Assembly (NCBI GenBank): GCA_937958815.1
Contig: CALGMR010000002.1
Span: 186,001 to 250,000, forward strand
Direction of reading: 5' to 3'
Source: an uncultured Rhizobiaceae group bacterium
Lineage (GTDB): Bacteria > Pseudomonadota > Alphaproteobacteria > Rhizobiales > Rhizobiaceae
Length of the DNA: 64,000 nt
Position numbers and translations under genes: made by a program. The notes beneath the pieces were generated by a model that did not search any database, had not been told where the DNA came from, and saw only the letters and a program-made list of their open reading frames with translations. Positions 1 through 9,958 of the stretch are shown here, one piece after another. How positions within the stretch are numbered: position 1 is the stretch's first letter; every line of letters begins with the position of its first letter.

Positions 1-50
1 ATTCATAACCGCTTCATAACCATTGAAGAACGATGTGAAAAGTCATCAAC
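1..50. other. Window edge, no gene seen
   Basis: The first 50 bases lie beyond the 3' end of radC. They contain a tandem direct repeat of the 9-mer TTCATAACC (2-10 and 13-21, separated by GC). No open reading frame or terminator hairpin is visible here. Confidence 0.4.
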
Positions 51-779
51 CTAAATGAGTTGAAGCGCTTTCATGCTGGCATGTTCGTTGGAGCCAATAA
101 TGATGTGATCGTGCACTGTAATGCCCATAGGGGCGGAGGCTTCAATGATGTTTTGCGTCATCTCAATATCTGCGCGCGATGGCGTGATGTCGCCCGAGGG
201 GTGATTGTGCACCAAGATTAACGCGGATGCGTTGAGTTCCAGCGCGCGCTTGACCACTTCGCGTATATAGACAGGCGTGTGATCGACGGTGCCTTTTTGC
301 TGCACTTCGTCTTTGATCAATCCGTTTTTCTTGTCCAAAAACAGGATGCGAAACTGTTCAATTTTTTCATGGCCCATGACAGCGGTGCAATAATCAATCA
401 CTGAAGACCATGAACTGAGCATTGTTTTGTCTTCAAAATCGGAACGAATGCCCCGCGCTGATGCTACTGCTATGATTTTTAAGTCTGTGGCGACTACGGG
501 ACCAACGCCTTCCACGCGTTGCAAATCGAGCGTGTCAGCGCGCATGACTGCTGCCAATGTTCCGAAATTGTCGAGCAAACGTTTGGCGATGGGCTTTGTG
601 TCGCCGCGCTTGATGCTGCGAAACAACAAAAGCTCCAGCAATTCATAGTCAGGCAAGGAGTCCGGGTTTGCTAAGAACCGTTCCCGCAAGCGGTCTCTGT
701 GGCCATGATAATGGGGGACGTTTGCTTCTTCGAAGCCTTCATTGCCCTTCTCTGGGCTCGCATGTTTCCCTCCGGCCAT
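51..779 (-). CDS. radC: RadC family JAB/MPN domain protein
   Basis: 242-residue RadC-family protein. An N-terminal helix-hairpin-helix-like region (about residues 25-115, with [12 protein letters not shown]) precedes a JAB1/MPN metalloprotease-fold domain. The zinc motif is intact: HNHPSGD followed by SRAD, matching HxHx7-8SxxD. The RadC name comes from an old repair phenotype in E. coli that later proved to be a recG effect, so the actual substrate is unknown. It is the last gene of a minus-strand sfsA-map-radC run, 8 bases after map. The ATG start is unambiguous and the length is normal for the family. Confidence 0.93.
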   Translation of the reverse strand: MAGGKHASPEKGNEGFEEANVPHYHGHRDRLRERFLANPDSLPDYELLELLLFRSIKRGDTKPIAKRLLDNFGTLAAVMRADTLDLQRVEGVGPVVATDLKIIAVASARGIRSDFEDKTMLSSWSSVIDYCTAVMGHEKIEQFRILFLDKKNGLIKDEVQQKGTVDHTPVYIREVVKRALELNASALILVHNHPSGDITPSRADIEMTQNIIEASAPMGITVHDHIIIGSNEHASMKALQLI

Positions 780-787
780 CTTGTCTG

Positions 788-1618
788 TCAGCCAGACGCG
801 TAGGGCGGTCTGGTGTGGCCCGCAGGAGAAGCTGTGAAAATCTCACACCCTGTTTCGGTCACACCAACGGAATGTTCAAACTGCGCAGTCAGTGATCTGT
901 CACGGGTCACGGCGGTCCAACCATCTTTCAATATCTTCACATGATGTTTGCCGAGATTGATCATCGGTTCAATAGTGAAAATCATGCCTGGAACAATTTC
1001 GGCGCCTTCGTCGGCCTTGCCGTAGTGCAGAACATTGGGGGCGTCGTGAAACAATTTGCCAAGTCCGTGGCCGCAAAAATCGCGGACAACGCTGCACCGT
1101 TCTTTTTCAGCGAGTTCTTGAATTGCTGCACCAATCGCACCCATGCGATTGCCAGGTTTGACCGCATCTATACCCGCCATCAGGCAATCATAGGTGAGAT
1201 CAACCAACCGTTCAGCGGCGCGTTTGGGTTTACCTGCAATATACATGCGGCTGGAATCTCCATGCCATCCGTCCAAAATGAAAGTGATGTCGACATTGAG
1301 AATGTCCCCGTCGCGCAAGGGTTTGTCTGACGGAAAACCATGGCACACCACGTGATTGAGGGATATGCAGCTGGAATAGGGATAACCGCGATAGTTCAGT
1401 GTTGCAGGCACAGCCCCATGGTCCATGCCATATTCGTACACGAATTTATCAATTTTCTCTGTCTTTAGCCCCACATCCACCATGCCAGCCACTTCGTCGA
1501 GGCAACGCGCAGTCAATTGGCATGCTTTGCGCATTCCGTCGAAGTCTTCGCTGGAATAGAGCTTGATCTGCCCTGTGTTCTTCAGTGGTGCTTTTGCAGC
1601 GTCGATATAGCTCGTCAA
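788..1618 (-). CDS. map: Type I methionine aminopeptidase
   Basis: 276-residue methionine aminopeptidase. It removes the initiator Met from nascent proteins whose second residue is small, acting in the cytosol at the ribosome exit. The pita-bread fold motifs are visible: [19 protein letters not shown] with both metal-binding Asp residues, [20 protein letters not shown] with the metal-binding His, and the later Glu ligands in FTIEPM and QFEHSV. Length fits the type I class with a modest N-terminal extension. It sits 21 bases downstream of sfsA and 8 bases upstream of radC, so co-transcription is likely. Confidence 0.96.
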   Translation of the reverse strand: MTSYIDAAKAPLKNTGQIKLYSSEDFDGMRKACQLTARCLDEVAGMVDVGLKTEKIDKFVYEYGMDHGAVPATLNYRGYPYSSCISLNHVVCHGFPSDKPLRDGDILNVDITFILDGWHGDSSRMYIAGKPKRAAERLVDLTYDCLMAGIDAVKPGNRMGAIGAAIQELAEKERCSVVRDFCGHGLGKLFHDAPNVLHYGKADEGAEIVPGMIFTIEPMINLGKHHVKILKDGWTAVTRDRSLTAQFEHSVGVTETGCEIFTASPAGHTRPPYASG

Positions 1619-1639
1619 TTTCTATGCCTTTGAATGCGT

Positions 1640-2359
1640 TCACGACTCGATTGAGATGATGTGTCGTGCAGTAATGTCTTGGGTGGAGATGTCGCACCGA
1701 ATGGCGATGGCTTCAACCCCAGCTTTGGCTGCATCTTGGAAAGCTTCGGCATAATTGGGGTCAAGGTCTTCTGCAAAGGACAGGCGGTCTCCGTCTTCGC
1801 GTTGAATGACGTAAAGCATCACAGCTCTTGCGCCAGTGCGAACCATGTTGGCCATTTCGTGCAGATGTTTTGCGCCGCGCGCGGTTTTGCAATCGGGAAA
1901 TTCATGCAAGCCAGCTTCGCGTACAAAATGCACGTTCTTGATCTCCACATAGCAAGGCGGCCTGCCATCGTCTTCCAACAGGATGTCGATGCGCGAGTTT
2001 TCTCCGTATTTAACTTCTCGGCGCAGGTTGGAATATCCGGTCAGTGTTTCAATCTGACCTGCTAAAATGGCTTCTTCTGCCAGTTTGTTGGGTAAATTGG
2101 TGTTTATGCCAACCAAAACGGCGGCATTGGTTGTGGGCGAGGGCACTTCCATTATCTCAAGCGTATGGCGCAGTTTGCGCTTTGGATTGCCACTGTCAGA
2201 GATCCAAACTCTGTTTCCTGGTTGGTTTAAGCCCAACATCGCACCCGGATTTGGGCAATGGACGGTTATTTCATCCCCATTGGGCAATCTTACATCAGCC
2301 AGAAAGCGTTTATAGCGTTGAATCAATACAGCTTCGGTAAGAGGTGTTGGAAATCGCAT
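1640..2359 (-). CDS. sfsA: SfsA, sugar fermentation stimulation protein family
   Basis: SfsA family protein of 239 residues from the ATG at 2359. I chose this start because family members begin about ten residues before the conserved LIQRYKRFLADV. In-frame ATGs at 2380 and 2422 would add 7 or 21 residues and run further into the sdaA upstream region. Visible family motifs are CPNPGAM, the NTN region (GINTNLPN), EVKYGENSRIDILLED and FVREAGLHEFPD. The family has a nuclease-like PD-(D/E)XK fold, and its cellular role is unsettled (E. coli SfsA was linked to maltose regulation and nucleic-acid binding). First gene of the sfsA-map-radC run and divergent from sdaA. Confidence 0.9.
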   Translation of the reverse strand: MRFPTPLTEAVLIQRYKRFLADVRLPNGDEITVHCPNPGAMLGLNQPGNRVWISDSGNPKRKLRHTLEIMEVPSPTTNAAVLVGINTNLPNKLAEEAILAGQIETLTGYSNLRREVKYGENSRIDILLEDDGRPPCYVEIKNVHFVREAGLHEFPDCKTARGAKHLHEMANMVRTGARAVMLYVIQREDGDRLSFAEDLDPNYAEAFQDAAKAGVEAIAIRCDISTQDITARHIISIES

Positions 2360-2457
2360 AGAGAATGTCGGAAATGGCATGGTTGCACGGGTTCGCCAAT
2401 GTACAACAGAACGAGATCGCATCAGTGTTTAATTGCGGCAATTTTGAAGAGCTCAAC

Positions 2458-3870
2458 ATGTTTCTTTCGATAACGGATATTTTCAAAATCGGCATAGGGC
2501 CATCCTCATCCCACACAATGGGGCCGATGGTGGCTGCACGTCGCTTTCTGGAATATGTGCGCGATGGGGACTGGCCGCGACCGTCTTCTGCCAAAGTCGA
2601 TCGTATTCGCGTGTCACTGCATGGGTCTCTTGCATTTACGGGCAAAGGCCATGGCAGCGACCGCGCCATTATTCTGGGCCTTATGGGGTGCGAGCCTCAA
2701 CTGCTGAACCCAGACGACGTTGAAAGCATTTTGCAAGACTGTGAAACCGTTGCAGCCATCAAAGCCGAAGGCTTTCCCGCTTGGAATTTTGATCCGAAGG
2801 TTGATCTGATCTTTGATTATGACGAGACCTTGCCTGGCCACGCAAATGGAATGCGGTTTGAAGCGCTGGACACTATGGGCTCCGTGTTGGTGCGCCAGAT
2901 TTATTATTCAATTGGTGGAGGCTTTGTTGTCGACGCGTTGGAACTGGAACGGTTGAACATTGGTTTGGACGCCGATGCCCCTGTTACTACGCCATATCCA
3001 TTTGAAAGTGCGGCGGAAATGTTGCAAATGGCGGACACATCTGGCCTTTCCATTGCCCAAATGAAACGTGCCAACGAACAGGTTTTGCGCGGCAATCACC
3101 GTTTGAACGATGAGATTAACAGCATCTGGAAAGCGATGGACGATTGCGTCAAACGTGGCTTGGAGCAAGAAGGCGAACTTCCCGGTGGTTTGGCGGTAAA
3201 GCGTCGCGCAAAATCAATCAAAGCGAAGCTTGATGCAAAATGGCAGAGCAACGAACTGGGCCCACTGGCCGCTAACGATTGGTTGTCGGTTTATGCTATG
3301 GCCGTGAACGAAGAGAATGCGGCTGGTGGCAAAGTGGTGACAGCGCCAACAAACGGGGCTGCTGGGGTTATTCCTGCGGTTTTGAGCTATCACTTGAAGT
3401 TCAACCCAGCGGTCAGCGACGCGGATATTCAAGACTTTTTGCTGACTGCGGCGGCAGTCGGTGGGATTATCAAGCACAAAGCCTCGATTTCAGGTGCAGA
3501 AGTTGGTTGTCAGGGCGAGGTTGGCTCTGCGGCAGCGATGGCTGCTGCGGGATTAACGGCGATTATGGGCGGCACGCCGCAACAAGTTGAAAATGCAGCC
3601 GAGATCGCGTTGGAACATCATCTTGGTATGACATGTGACCCTGTGGGTGGTTTGGTGCAAGTGCCGTGTATCGAGCGCAACGCCGTAGGCGCCGTAAAGG
3701 CAGTGACAGCAGCATCACTTGCCCTGCATGGAGACGGCAGCCATTTTGTACCATTGGATGCTTGTATCGAAACCATGCGCCAAACAGGCCACGATATGAA
3801 TGTGCGTTATAAGGAAACCAGCCAAGGTGGCTTGGCCATCAACGTTCCTGTCAATATCGTAGAATGTTGA
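2458..3870 (+). CDS. sdaA: L-serine ammonia-lyase, iron-sulfur type, single chain
   Basis: Converts L-serine to pyruvate and ammonia. The 470-residue chain combines the beta domain (N-terminal, starting [23 protein letters not shown]) and the catalytic alpha domain. Three cysteines that would ligate the [4Fe-4S] cluster are at residues 351 (GCQGE), 393 (TCDPVGG) and 404 (VPCIE). Their spacing C-x41-C-x10-C is exactly that of E. coli SdaA/SdaB. The frame stays open upstream to 2365, but the conserved N-terminus fixes the start at the ATG at 2458. It is divergent from sfsA, and a biotin carboxylase gene follows after 45 bases. Confidence 0.96.
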   Translation: MFLSITDIFKIGIGPSSSHTMGPMVAARRFLEYVRDGDWPRPSSAKVDRIRVSLHGSLAFTGKGHGSDRAIILGLMGCEPQLLNPDDVESILQDCETVAAIKAEGFPAWNFDPKVDLIFDYDETLPGHANGMRFEALDTMGSVLVRQIYYSIGGGFVVDALELERLNIGLDADAPVTTPYPFESAAEMLQMADTSGLSIAQMKRANEQVLRGNHRLNDEINSIWKAMDDCVKRGLEQEGELPGGLAVKRRAKSIKAKLDAKWQSNELGPLAANDWLSVYAMAVNEENAAGGKVVTAPTNGAAGVIPAVLSYHLKFNPAVSDADIQDFLLTAAAVGGIIKHKASISGAEVGCQGEVGSAAAMAAAGLTAIMGGTPQQVENAAEIALEHHLGMTCDPVGGLVQVPCIERNAVGAVKAVTAASLALHGDGSHFVPLDACIETMRQTGHDMNVRYKETSQGGLAINVPVNIVEC

Positions 3871-3915
3871 CGCCTATCTTATAGCCATGCCGAAAATGGC
3901 GCGGTAAGAACAGGC

Positions 3916-5883
3916 ATGATCAAATCAGTTCTCATTGCCAATCGCGGCGAAATTGCCTGCCGCGTCATTAAAACAGCAAAGCGCATGGGCCTTCGCACGA
4001 TTGCTGTCTATTCTGAGGCTGATGCACAAGCCAAACATGTGCGTATGGCAGACGAAGCCTTTCTGCTTGGGCCTGCTGCAGCATCAGACAGCTATTTGCG
4101 TTCGGGGCGCATTCTGGCCATCGCCAAAGAAGCGGGGGCAGATGCCATTCATCCGGGCTATGGGTTTTTGTCAGAAAATGCTGATTTTGCACAACTGACT
4201 GAAGATGCAGGAATGGTGTTTGTGGGGCCGCCGCCTGCCGCCATTCGGGCAATGGGGCTGAAAGATCGTTCTAAGGAAATCATGACCGAAGCCGGTGTGC
4301 CTGTGGTGCCAGGCTATCATGGTCAAAACCAGGACCCCACATTCTTGAAACGCAAAGCCTATGAGATTGGCTATCCATTGTTGATCAAAGCTGTTGCTGG
4401 TGGCGGTGGGAAGGGGATGCGTAAAGTTGATAAGGCGCTAGAATTTGATGATGCATTAGATGCCGCAAAGCGTGAGGCTCATTCCTCTTTTGGCAATGAT
4501 ATTGTATTGTTAGAGAAGTTTGTTCAAAATCCACGTCATATTGAAATTCAAGTGTTTGGTGATGCGCACGGCAATGTCGTACACCTGTTTGAACGCGATT
4601 GTTCACTCCAACGAAGACACCAAAAGGTTATTGAGGAAGCGCCTGCACCGGGCATGACTGAGGCGGTTCGAAACGCCATGGGCAAAGCCGCGTGCGATGC
4701 CGCTCAGGCTGTGGGCTATCAAGGTGCCGGGACTGTAGAATTCATCGCAGGTGGGGAAGGCGGTCTTTCTGAAGATGGGTTCTTTTTCATGGAAATGAAC
4801 ACCCGCTTGCAGGTAGAGCACCCCGTCACGGAAATGATCACGGGTCAGGACTTGGTGGAATGGCAGTTGCGCGTAGCCTCTGGCGAAGAACTGCCCGCCA
4901 AGCAAGAAGAGTTATCCATCACGGGCCATGCCTTTGAAGCGCGAATTTACGCTGAAGACGCTTCAAGTGGGTTTTTGCCTTCAATCGGTCGCTTGGTCGC
5001 GATGGATTTGGGACAAGAAGGTGGTGGCGTGCGCATTGATTCCGGCGTTGAAGCTGGTGATGAAATTACGCCTTATTACGACCCCATGATTGCGAAACTG
5101 ATCGTGCATGGGGCATCGCGCAGCGAGGCTTTGGCTGCAATCACTTCTCAACTGAAGCGCGCCAAAATTGCTGGCCCGATCACCAATACGGCCTTTTTGG
5201 CCAAGCTGTGCTCGCACAAAGGATTTGCGCAGGGCCATTTCAACACCAGTCTGATTGATGAAAATCTGTCTCAATTGGTGCCTGAAGCTTCAGTTGATGA
5301 GAGCGTGATTGCAGCGGGTGCGGTGGGGTTGGTCGAGAACGAGCAAAAGCAGCTTGCTGCGCGGAATTCGGCCACTTATTCGCCATGGAGTGCAACCGAT
5401 GCGTTTCAGACAGGCCCAATAAGATCTGTCCCGTTTGATTTCATCTTGGACGGGGAAGAGCAAACGGTCCAGCTTTCTTACCAGCCTCATGGACTGACAA
5501 TTCTCAACGGGAATGGAGAGAGCATATCGCCAAGTGCGAATTGCTCTTATTTTCACGATGATGAACGCGTGTTTGTTCTCAAGGACGGCCATCAGTGGAT
5601 ATTTGAACCGCGCATCTTTGAGTTGCGGGACGAGGCTGCGATTTCTTCTGACGGTGCCATTAAAGTTCCCATGCATGGCAAAGTGATCACAGTTACCGTT
5701 GTAGGTGGTGATGTTGTAGAAGAGGGTGATATTTTGTTCTCTGTGGAAGCCATGAAGATGGAACATTCAGTGGTCGCGCCATATGATGGTGTTGTCGCAC
5801 AATTGGCCATCACTGCCGGTGAACAGGTGGAAAATGGCGCGGTGGCGTTGATTTTGGAAGCTCAGCCAACTGTGGATTCATAG
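3916..5883 (+). CDS. Biotin-containing acyl-CoA carboxylase alpha subunit (methylcrotonyl-CoA carboxylase-like)
   Basis: 655-residue protein with the full biotin carboxylase layout. An N-terminal Rossmann-like domain (IANRGEIACRVIKTAKRMG) is followed by an ATP-grasp domain with the glycine-rich loop GGGGKGMRK near residue 160, and ERDCSLQRRHQKVIEEAP. A C-terminal biotinyl domain carries biotin-acceptor Lys614 in EAMKMEH. It would carboxylate the carrier biotin using ATP and bicarbonate. EAMKMEH resembles 3-methylcrotonyl-CoA carboxylase alpha more than propionyl-CoA carboxylase (usually EAMKMEN or EAMKMQN), but substrate cannot be assigned because no carboxyltransferase beta gene lies nearby. 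It follows sdaA by 45 bases and may share its transcript. Confidence 0.88.
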   Translation: MIKSVLIANRGEIACRVIKTAKRMGLRTIAVYSEADAQAKHVRMADEAFLLGPAAASDSYLRSGRILAIAKEAGADAIHPGYGFLSENADFAQLTEDAGMVFVGPPPAAIRAMGLKDRSKEIMTEAGVPVVPGYHGQNQDPTFLKRKAYEIGYPLLIKAVAGGGGKGMRKVDKALEFDDALDAAKREAHSSFGNDIVLLEKFVQNPRHIEIQVFGDAHGNVVHLFERDCSLQRRHQKVIEEAPAPGMTEAVRNAMGKAACDAAQAVGYQGAGTVEFIAGGEGGLSEDGFFFMEMNTRLQVEHPVTEMITGQDLVEWQLRVASGEELPAKQEELSITGHAFEARIYAEDASSGFLPSIGRLVAMDLGQEGGGVRIDSGVEAGDEITPYYDPMIAKLIVHGASRSEALAAITSQLKRAKIAGPITNTAFLAKLCSHKGFAQGHFNTSLIDENLSQLVPEASVDESVIAAGAVGLVENEQKQLAARNSATYSPWSATDAFQTGPIRSVPFDFILDGEEQTVQLSYQPHGLTILNGNGESISPSANCSYFHDDERVFVLKDGHQWIFEPRIFELRDEAAISSDGAIKVPMHGKVITVTVVGGDVVEEGDILFSVEAMKMEHSVVAPYDGVVAQLAITAGEQVENGAVALILEAQPTVDS

Positions 5884-5927
5884 CACCTTCGCTAGGTTAT
5901 GAGCTTCAACCATCTTAGACTGACCAA

Positions 5928-6356
5928 ATGAGCCTCAATATTTTGAAATTATGCGTCGGCGCGGAAAGTCTCGACGACCTGCAATTCTGGTCGAAGCAAC
6001 GCCTTGCGGATATGGCGGCAAACCAAGAAGAAATTCAGTTGTTTCACACCACCCGTATGGTTCCTAAGCGCGTGGATGAACTCTTGGATGGGGGATCGCT
6101 CTATTGGGTGATCAAAGGACAAATTCAGGCGCGGCAAAAATTGGTCGATGTTCGTCCCTTCGTGGATGGAGAGGGAATTCGGCGTTGTAAACTTATGTTG
6201 GACAACGAAGTTGTGCCCACACAGTGGCATCCCAAACGGGCCTTTCAAGGGTGGCGGTATCTCAAAATGGATGAAGCCCCAAGCGATCTAGGGCAATCTG
6301 AAGCTGGGTTGCCTGTTCATTTGCGGTCTGAACTGGCCGAACTCGGTTTGCTGTAA
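5928..6356 (+). CDS. DUF1489 family protein
   Basis: 142-residue soluble protein that I recognise as the DUF1489 family, found almost only in alphaproteobacteria. Characteristic stretches are LNILKLCVGAESLDDL at the N-terminus, LYWVIKGQIQARQ in the middle and GWRYLKMDEAP near the C-terminus. There is no signal peptide or membrane segment, and the function is unknown. It starts 44 bases after the carboxylase gene on the same strand. Confidence 0.82.
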   Translation: MSLNILKLCVGAESLDDLQFWSKQRLADMAANQEEIQLFHTTRMVPKRVDELLDGGSLYWVIKGQIQARQKLVDVRPFVDGEGIRRCKLMLDNEVVPTQWHPKRAFQGWRYLKMDEAPSDLGQSEAGLPVHLRSELAELGLL

Positions 6357-6476
6357 GGCCTCTGGGATTAACCAAGCTTTCCACAAACGCGTGCTTAGCG
6401 GTGCAATTTATGGTTTCTTAGACGTTAATTCCAAGCAACGGGGACTTTTGTCCGTTCCAAAAACCGTTTGAGTGTT

Positions 6477-7433
6477 ATGAGCGACCGTCTGAAAATTGAG
6501 CGCGTAGAAGGCATGTTTGCATGCAATCAGAACACATCTGGTTCCGCACACGTGATTGTCTGTGGCAATGAAAAGGGGGGGTCGGGGAAAACCACAACAT
6601 CCATGCATGTGGCAGTTGCCCTTTTGAAAAAGGGATTCAAGGTTGCAACGATTGACTTGGATTCTCGCCAGAATTCATTGACCCGCTATACGGAAAATCG
6701 CCGTCGTTGGTCAGAATTGAACGGCTTGAATTTGGAACTCTCCAGTCATTTCCGCTTTGATGGTTCGACTCTCGACAGCACGATGGAAGCGCAAATGCAG
6801 GACTTTTCCGCATTCCTACGTGCCATTGCAGAAATTGAGAACGATCACGATTTTATCGTGGTGGATACACCTGGTTCTGATGGATATTTGATGCGTTTGG
6901 CGCATTCCATGGCCGACACTTTGCTGACGCCTATGAATGATTCCTTCGTGGATTTTGACATTCTCGGCAAAGTTGATGCGTTGGATATGGAAGTGGTGGA
7001 CGTCAGTCACTACGCCAAAATGGTGCGCAATGCGCGGCGTAAACGGCGCGATGCCGACGATGGTCTGCTGGATTGGATTGTGGTGCGCAATCGGTTGGCG
7101 TCGCTATCATCCAACAATGAACGCAACGTCCACAAATGCTTGCATGAACTTTCTATGCGTTTGGGCTTTAGGGTTGCAGACGGAATCAGTGAGCGGGTGA
7201 TTTTCCGTCAATATTTCCCAAAAGGACTTACGGCGCTCGATGATTTTGAATTGCTGACGGGTGAACAAAAGCCCAATGCTTCTCATTTGTCTGCGCGTGA
7301 AGAGATCGAGAATCTCATCTCTGTCTTGCGATTGCCGATAAATAACAACGCGCGCAAAATGGCCCAAGCTCGTCAGGTCTGGATGGAAAAGTCTTACGCT
7401 GCTGTCGATATGCCAGATATTTTTGCCGATTGA
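6477..7433 (+). CDS. mipZ: MipZ-type ParA-like ATPase
   Basis: 318-residue ParA/MinD superfamily ATPase. It has the deviant Walker A motif GNEKGGSGKTT (lysine early in the loop), IDLDSRQNSLTRY as switch region, and VVDTPGSD as Walker B. IDLD followed by RQ, and a length over 270, match MipZ. MipZ forms a ParB-anchored gradient that blocks FtsZ assembly away from midcell in Caulobacter and relatives. The reading frame could begin upstream at TTG 6468. ATG 6477 is preferred, and ATG 6513 is a shorter alternative just ahead of the core. No parB partner is adjacent, which is usual for mipZ. Confidence 0.87.
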   Translation: MSDRLKIERVEGMFACNQNTSGSAHVIVCGNEKGGSGKTTTSMHVAVALLKKGFKVATIDLDSRQNSLTRYTENRRRWSELNGLNLELSSHFRFDGSTLDSTMEAQMQDFSAFLRAIAEIENDHDFIVVDTPGSDGYLMRLAHSMADTLLTPMNDSFVDFDILGKVDALDMEVVDVSHYAKMVRNARRKRRDADDGLLDWIVVRNRLASLSSNNERNVHKCLHELSMRLGFRVADGISERVIFRQYFPKGLTALDDFELLTGEQKPNASHLSAREEIENLISVLRLPINNNARKMAQARQVWMEKSYAAVDMPDIFAD

Positions 7434-7501
7434 TTGCACTGATCAGTGGCGGCTCTTGCCATAGCGCTTGCGTTGCGGATGAGAACCCCCAAATATAGGG
7501 T

Positions 7502-8194
7502 ATGACTTATCTGATCACGCCACTCATTATTCTCGCCACGTTGGTCGCAATCTTCATGTTTGTGCCCGCAAAGACGCTTGCGCAGTTTATTCGAAGCTAT
7601 TTGCCACCGGTGCTTATGGCCGCCGGTGCTGCGCTTATGTTGGTGAGAGTGCCAGCTGTGGGCGCTGGAGTAATGCTTCTAGGACTTGTTCTTTGGCGCA
7701 GATTTAAAAACAAAAAACCAAAGAGTTTGCAAAACAACAAAAGGCGATTTTCAACTCTGCGCACAGCAGGGCTGGAAATGGAGATCAATCACAAGACCGG
7801 AGAAATGAACGGCATCGTGCTTGTTGGAAAATACGAAGGCAAAGAACTCAATTCGATGAGCCAAGCTGATCTGACCGAGTTCATGACTGAGATCAGTGAA
7901 GACGGTCAGACGCTTGAATTGCTAAACACGTATCTTGATAGCCGATTTGCCAGTGGGCGTGAAAACGCTCAGGCGGATACCAGTGCGGGGCAGGCTGGTG
8001 CGTCTGGCACGGGAACCATGGGCGAAGAGGAGGCCTATGAGGTGCTGGGGCTTTCGCTTGGCGCCAGTGTCGCGGACATCCGCAAAGCCCACAGGCGTCT
8101 TATCAAGTCGGTTCATGCCGACAGCGGAGGATCTGTTTTTCTTGCCGCCAAAATCGACGAGGCGAAGGATATTCTTCTGAGAAGCCATTCCTGA
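7502..8194 (+). CDS. Membrane-anchored DnaJ-like protein with HAD in place of HPD
   Basis: 230-residue protein with two hydrophobic segments in the first 65 residues, a basic cytosolic linker, and a C-terminal J-like domain (about 178-229: AYEVLGLSLGASVADIRKAHRRLIK). This TIM14-like layout is common in alphaproteobacteria next to core genes. The invariant HPD tripeptide that stimulates the DnaK ATPase reads HAD here (SVHADSGGS), so the Pro is lost. In J-domains such changes usually weaken or abolish coupling to Hsp70, so this copy may have altered activity. A rho-independent terminator-like hairpin follows at 8259. Confidence 0.82.
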   Translation: MTYLITPLIILATLVAIFMFVPAKTLAQFIRSYLPPVLMAAGAALMLVRVPAVGAGVMLLGLVLWRRFKNKKPKSLQNNKRRFSTLRTAGLEMEINHKTGEMNGIVLVGKYEGKELNSMSQADLTEFMTEISEDGQTLELLNTYLDSRFASGRENAQADTSAGQAGASGTGTMGEEEAYEVLGLSLGASVADIRKAHRRLIKSVHADSGGSVFLAAKIDEAKDILLRSHS

Positions 8195-8258
8195 TTTCCT
8201 TTACACAATACAATTCGGAAACACTGGATAAAGCCCAATACGTGGGCCGGTTATGTAA

Positions 8259-8294
8259 CCCCGCACAAAACACATGCGGGGGTCGTCTTTTTGT
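8259..8294. terminator. Bidirectional intrinsic terminator candidate
   Basis: Inverted repeat CCCCGCA (8259-8265) / TGCGGGG (8275-8281) with a 9-base loop, followed on the plus strand by TCGTCTTTTTG. It lies between the converging DnaJ-like gene and the carboxypeptidase gene and could end both transcripts. Confidence 0.65.
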
Positions 8295-8296
8295 TG

Positions 8297-9709
8297 TCAG
8301 CTGTTCAAAGCCAGGCAATCGACCTTTCTGCGTTTTAAAGCTTTGCAGGCATTGCTTGCATCACGCTTAGACGTGAAGCCCGTGAAGCGCCCGCGATAGA
8401 GCATTTTGCCATTGCTGCGAATAGCAGGCGTGGACATGCTTTTCTTGCCCAGCAATCTGCGGTTTTTGGATTGTACGCTTTTCATAAGGTCCAGCAGTTT
8501 GAACCTGCTGTCTGATGCCGCAATTTGGATAGTCCAACCTTTTGTCTTTTTCGACGTTCCACCAAGACTGGCTGTTTTGATCATATCAACGGAAGGGCGC
8601 AGCTCTGGCTTTGGAGTGGAATTTGATTTCAAACCAACAAGTTGCTTCTTAACGCTTGCCACCGTTCGAGTGTCAGGCTGATTGGCAGCGTGGGCACTTT
8701 TTACTCTGGAAGAGATCAAGGAATTTGCTTTACCTGCAACAGCTTTTGTTTTGGCTGCAGTCACAATTTGTGTGGTTGCTCGCGATGCAACACGTGTTGA
8801 ACGTGAAGATGTTGCGCGTGCAATCTGACGGCGAGATTTGCCAGTTGATGCTTTAGGCAAGAACTGACGGATGAGCTTTTGCATTTGTGCGTTGCGTGAG
8901 CGGCCTGTGCGACCACCCATAACAACTGCCACGATGCGGCGGTTGCGGCTGCTTACCGAAGACACAAGGTTGAAACCGGATGCGCGTGTGTAACCAGTCT
9001 TAATGCCGTCTACGCCGCGCACACGGCCGAGCAACTTGTTGTGGTTGCCATAGCGACGTTTGCCGAACTTGAAGGAACGGGTGCTGAAATAGCGATATTG
9101 GCGTGGAAAATGCTCGCGTAGCGCCATGCCAAGCTTCGCCATATCGGAAGCTGTTGTCACTTGGCCGCGTGCAGTCAGGCCGTTTGCATTTTTGAATGTT
9201 GTACTTCTCATACCCAATTGACGGGCTTTCAAAGTCATCCGCTTTGCAAATTTTGCTTCTGAACCGGCAAGCTTGTCGCCGATTGCTGTTGAAACGTCGT
9301 TTGCTGATTTAGTGACCAATGACAGAATAGCTTGCTCCATCGATATCGAGCGGCCAACGCGCAAACCAATTTTGGAAGGTGGGCGTCTTGCACCAGCTTT
9401 CGTCATCACAACGCGGCTGGATTTGCTGATACGACCTGCTTTCAGGTCTTCAAAGACGAGATAAAGCGTCATCATTTTGGTCAGAGAGGCAGGGTAACGC
9501 TTTGAATTTGCGTTTCTTGCATGGAGCACTTTGCCTGTTTTGGCATCAACCACAATGGCTGCATATTTGGGGTTGCCGCGTTTGCGCTTACGCGCATCAG
9601 CATCGCTGGTTGCAGCGATTTGAAACGCAAACACCATCATGAATGTGAGAATGGATATTAAAACACGGCCAGATGCGGTGTTAGCAGTCGATCCAAAAAC
9701 GGTACGCAC
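8297..9709 (-). CDS. Serine D-alanyl-D-alanine carboxypeptidase with SPOR domain
   Basis: 470-residue penicillin-binding protein of the DacA/S11 family. An N-terminal hydrophobic signal (residues 15-35) is followed by the catalytic domain. Its three motifs are intact: Ser75-x-x-Lys78 (SLTK), SAN at 135-137 and KTG at 237-239. It would trim the terminal D-Ala from peptidoglycan stem peptides in the periplasm. A long basic Ser/Thr/Ala-rich linker leads to a C-terminal SPOR-like region (about 390-470, WTIQIAASDSRFKLLDLM), which binds denuded glycans and targets such proteins to the septum. An inverted repeat lies just upstream at 9729-9745. Confidence 0.93.
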   Translation of the reverse strand: MRTVFGSTANTASGRVLISILTFMMVFAFQIAATSDADARKRKRGNPKYAAIVVDAKTGKVLHARNANSKRYPASLTKMMTLYLVFEDLKAGRISKSSRVVMTKAGARRPPSKIGLRVGRSISMEQAILSLVTKSANDVSTAIGDKLAGSEAKFAKRMTLKARQLGMRSTTFKNANGLTARGQVTTASDMAKLGMALREHFPRQYRYFSTRSFKFGKRRYGNHNKLLGRVRGVDGIKTGYTRASGFNLVSSVSSRNRRIVAVVMGGRTGRSRNAQMQKLIRQFLPKASTGKSRRQIARATSSRSTRVASRATTQIVTAAKTKAVAGKANSLISSRVKSAHAANQPDTRTVASVKKQLVGLKSNSTPKPELRPSVDMIKTASLGGTSKKTKGWTIQIAASDSRFKLLDLMKSVQSKNRRLLGKKSMSTPAIRSNGKMLYRGRFTGFTSKRDASNACKALKRRKVDCLALNS

Positions 9710-9728
9710 GACATTACCTCAAAATTTG

Positions 9729-9745
9729 TCTGTCAAACTGACAGA
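9729..9745. promoter_or_regulatory. Operator-like inverted repeat upstream of the carboxypeptidase gene
   Basis: Perfect inverted repeat TCTGTCA-AAC-TGACAGA, two 7-base arms with a 3-base spacer. It lies 20 bases upstream of the carboxypeptidase start codon, a position where a bound regulator would block transcription or where the leader RNA could fold. The binding protein is not identified. Confidence 0.4.
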
Positions 9746-9958
9746 TTACCCAAAAAACAGGCGTTAGCTGGCCAAGCAGCCAACGCGCCTTGAACAAAAT
9801 GTAAATTCACATGGTAACCAAAGCCTTAAATTGGCTGATAAAATCTGAGATATTTTTTACGGTGACTTTTTTGATCAAATTGCGGATGGTTTTCCGCGGC
9901 ATATTTACAATGCTCGGTGATATGCGATTTGCGGTGTTGAGTTCCTTGATCAACAGGG

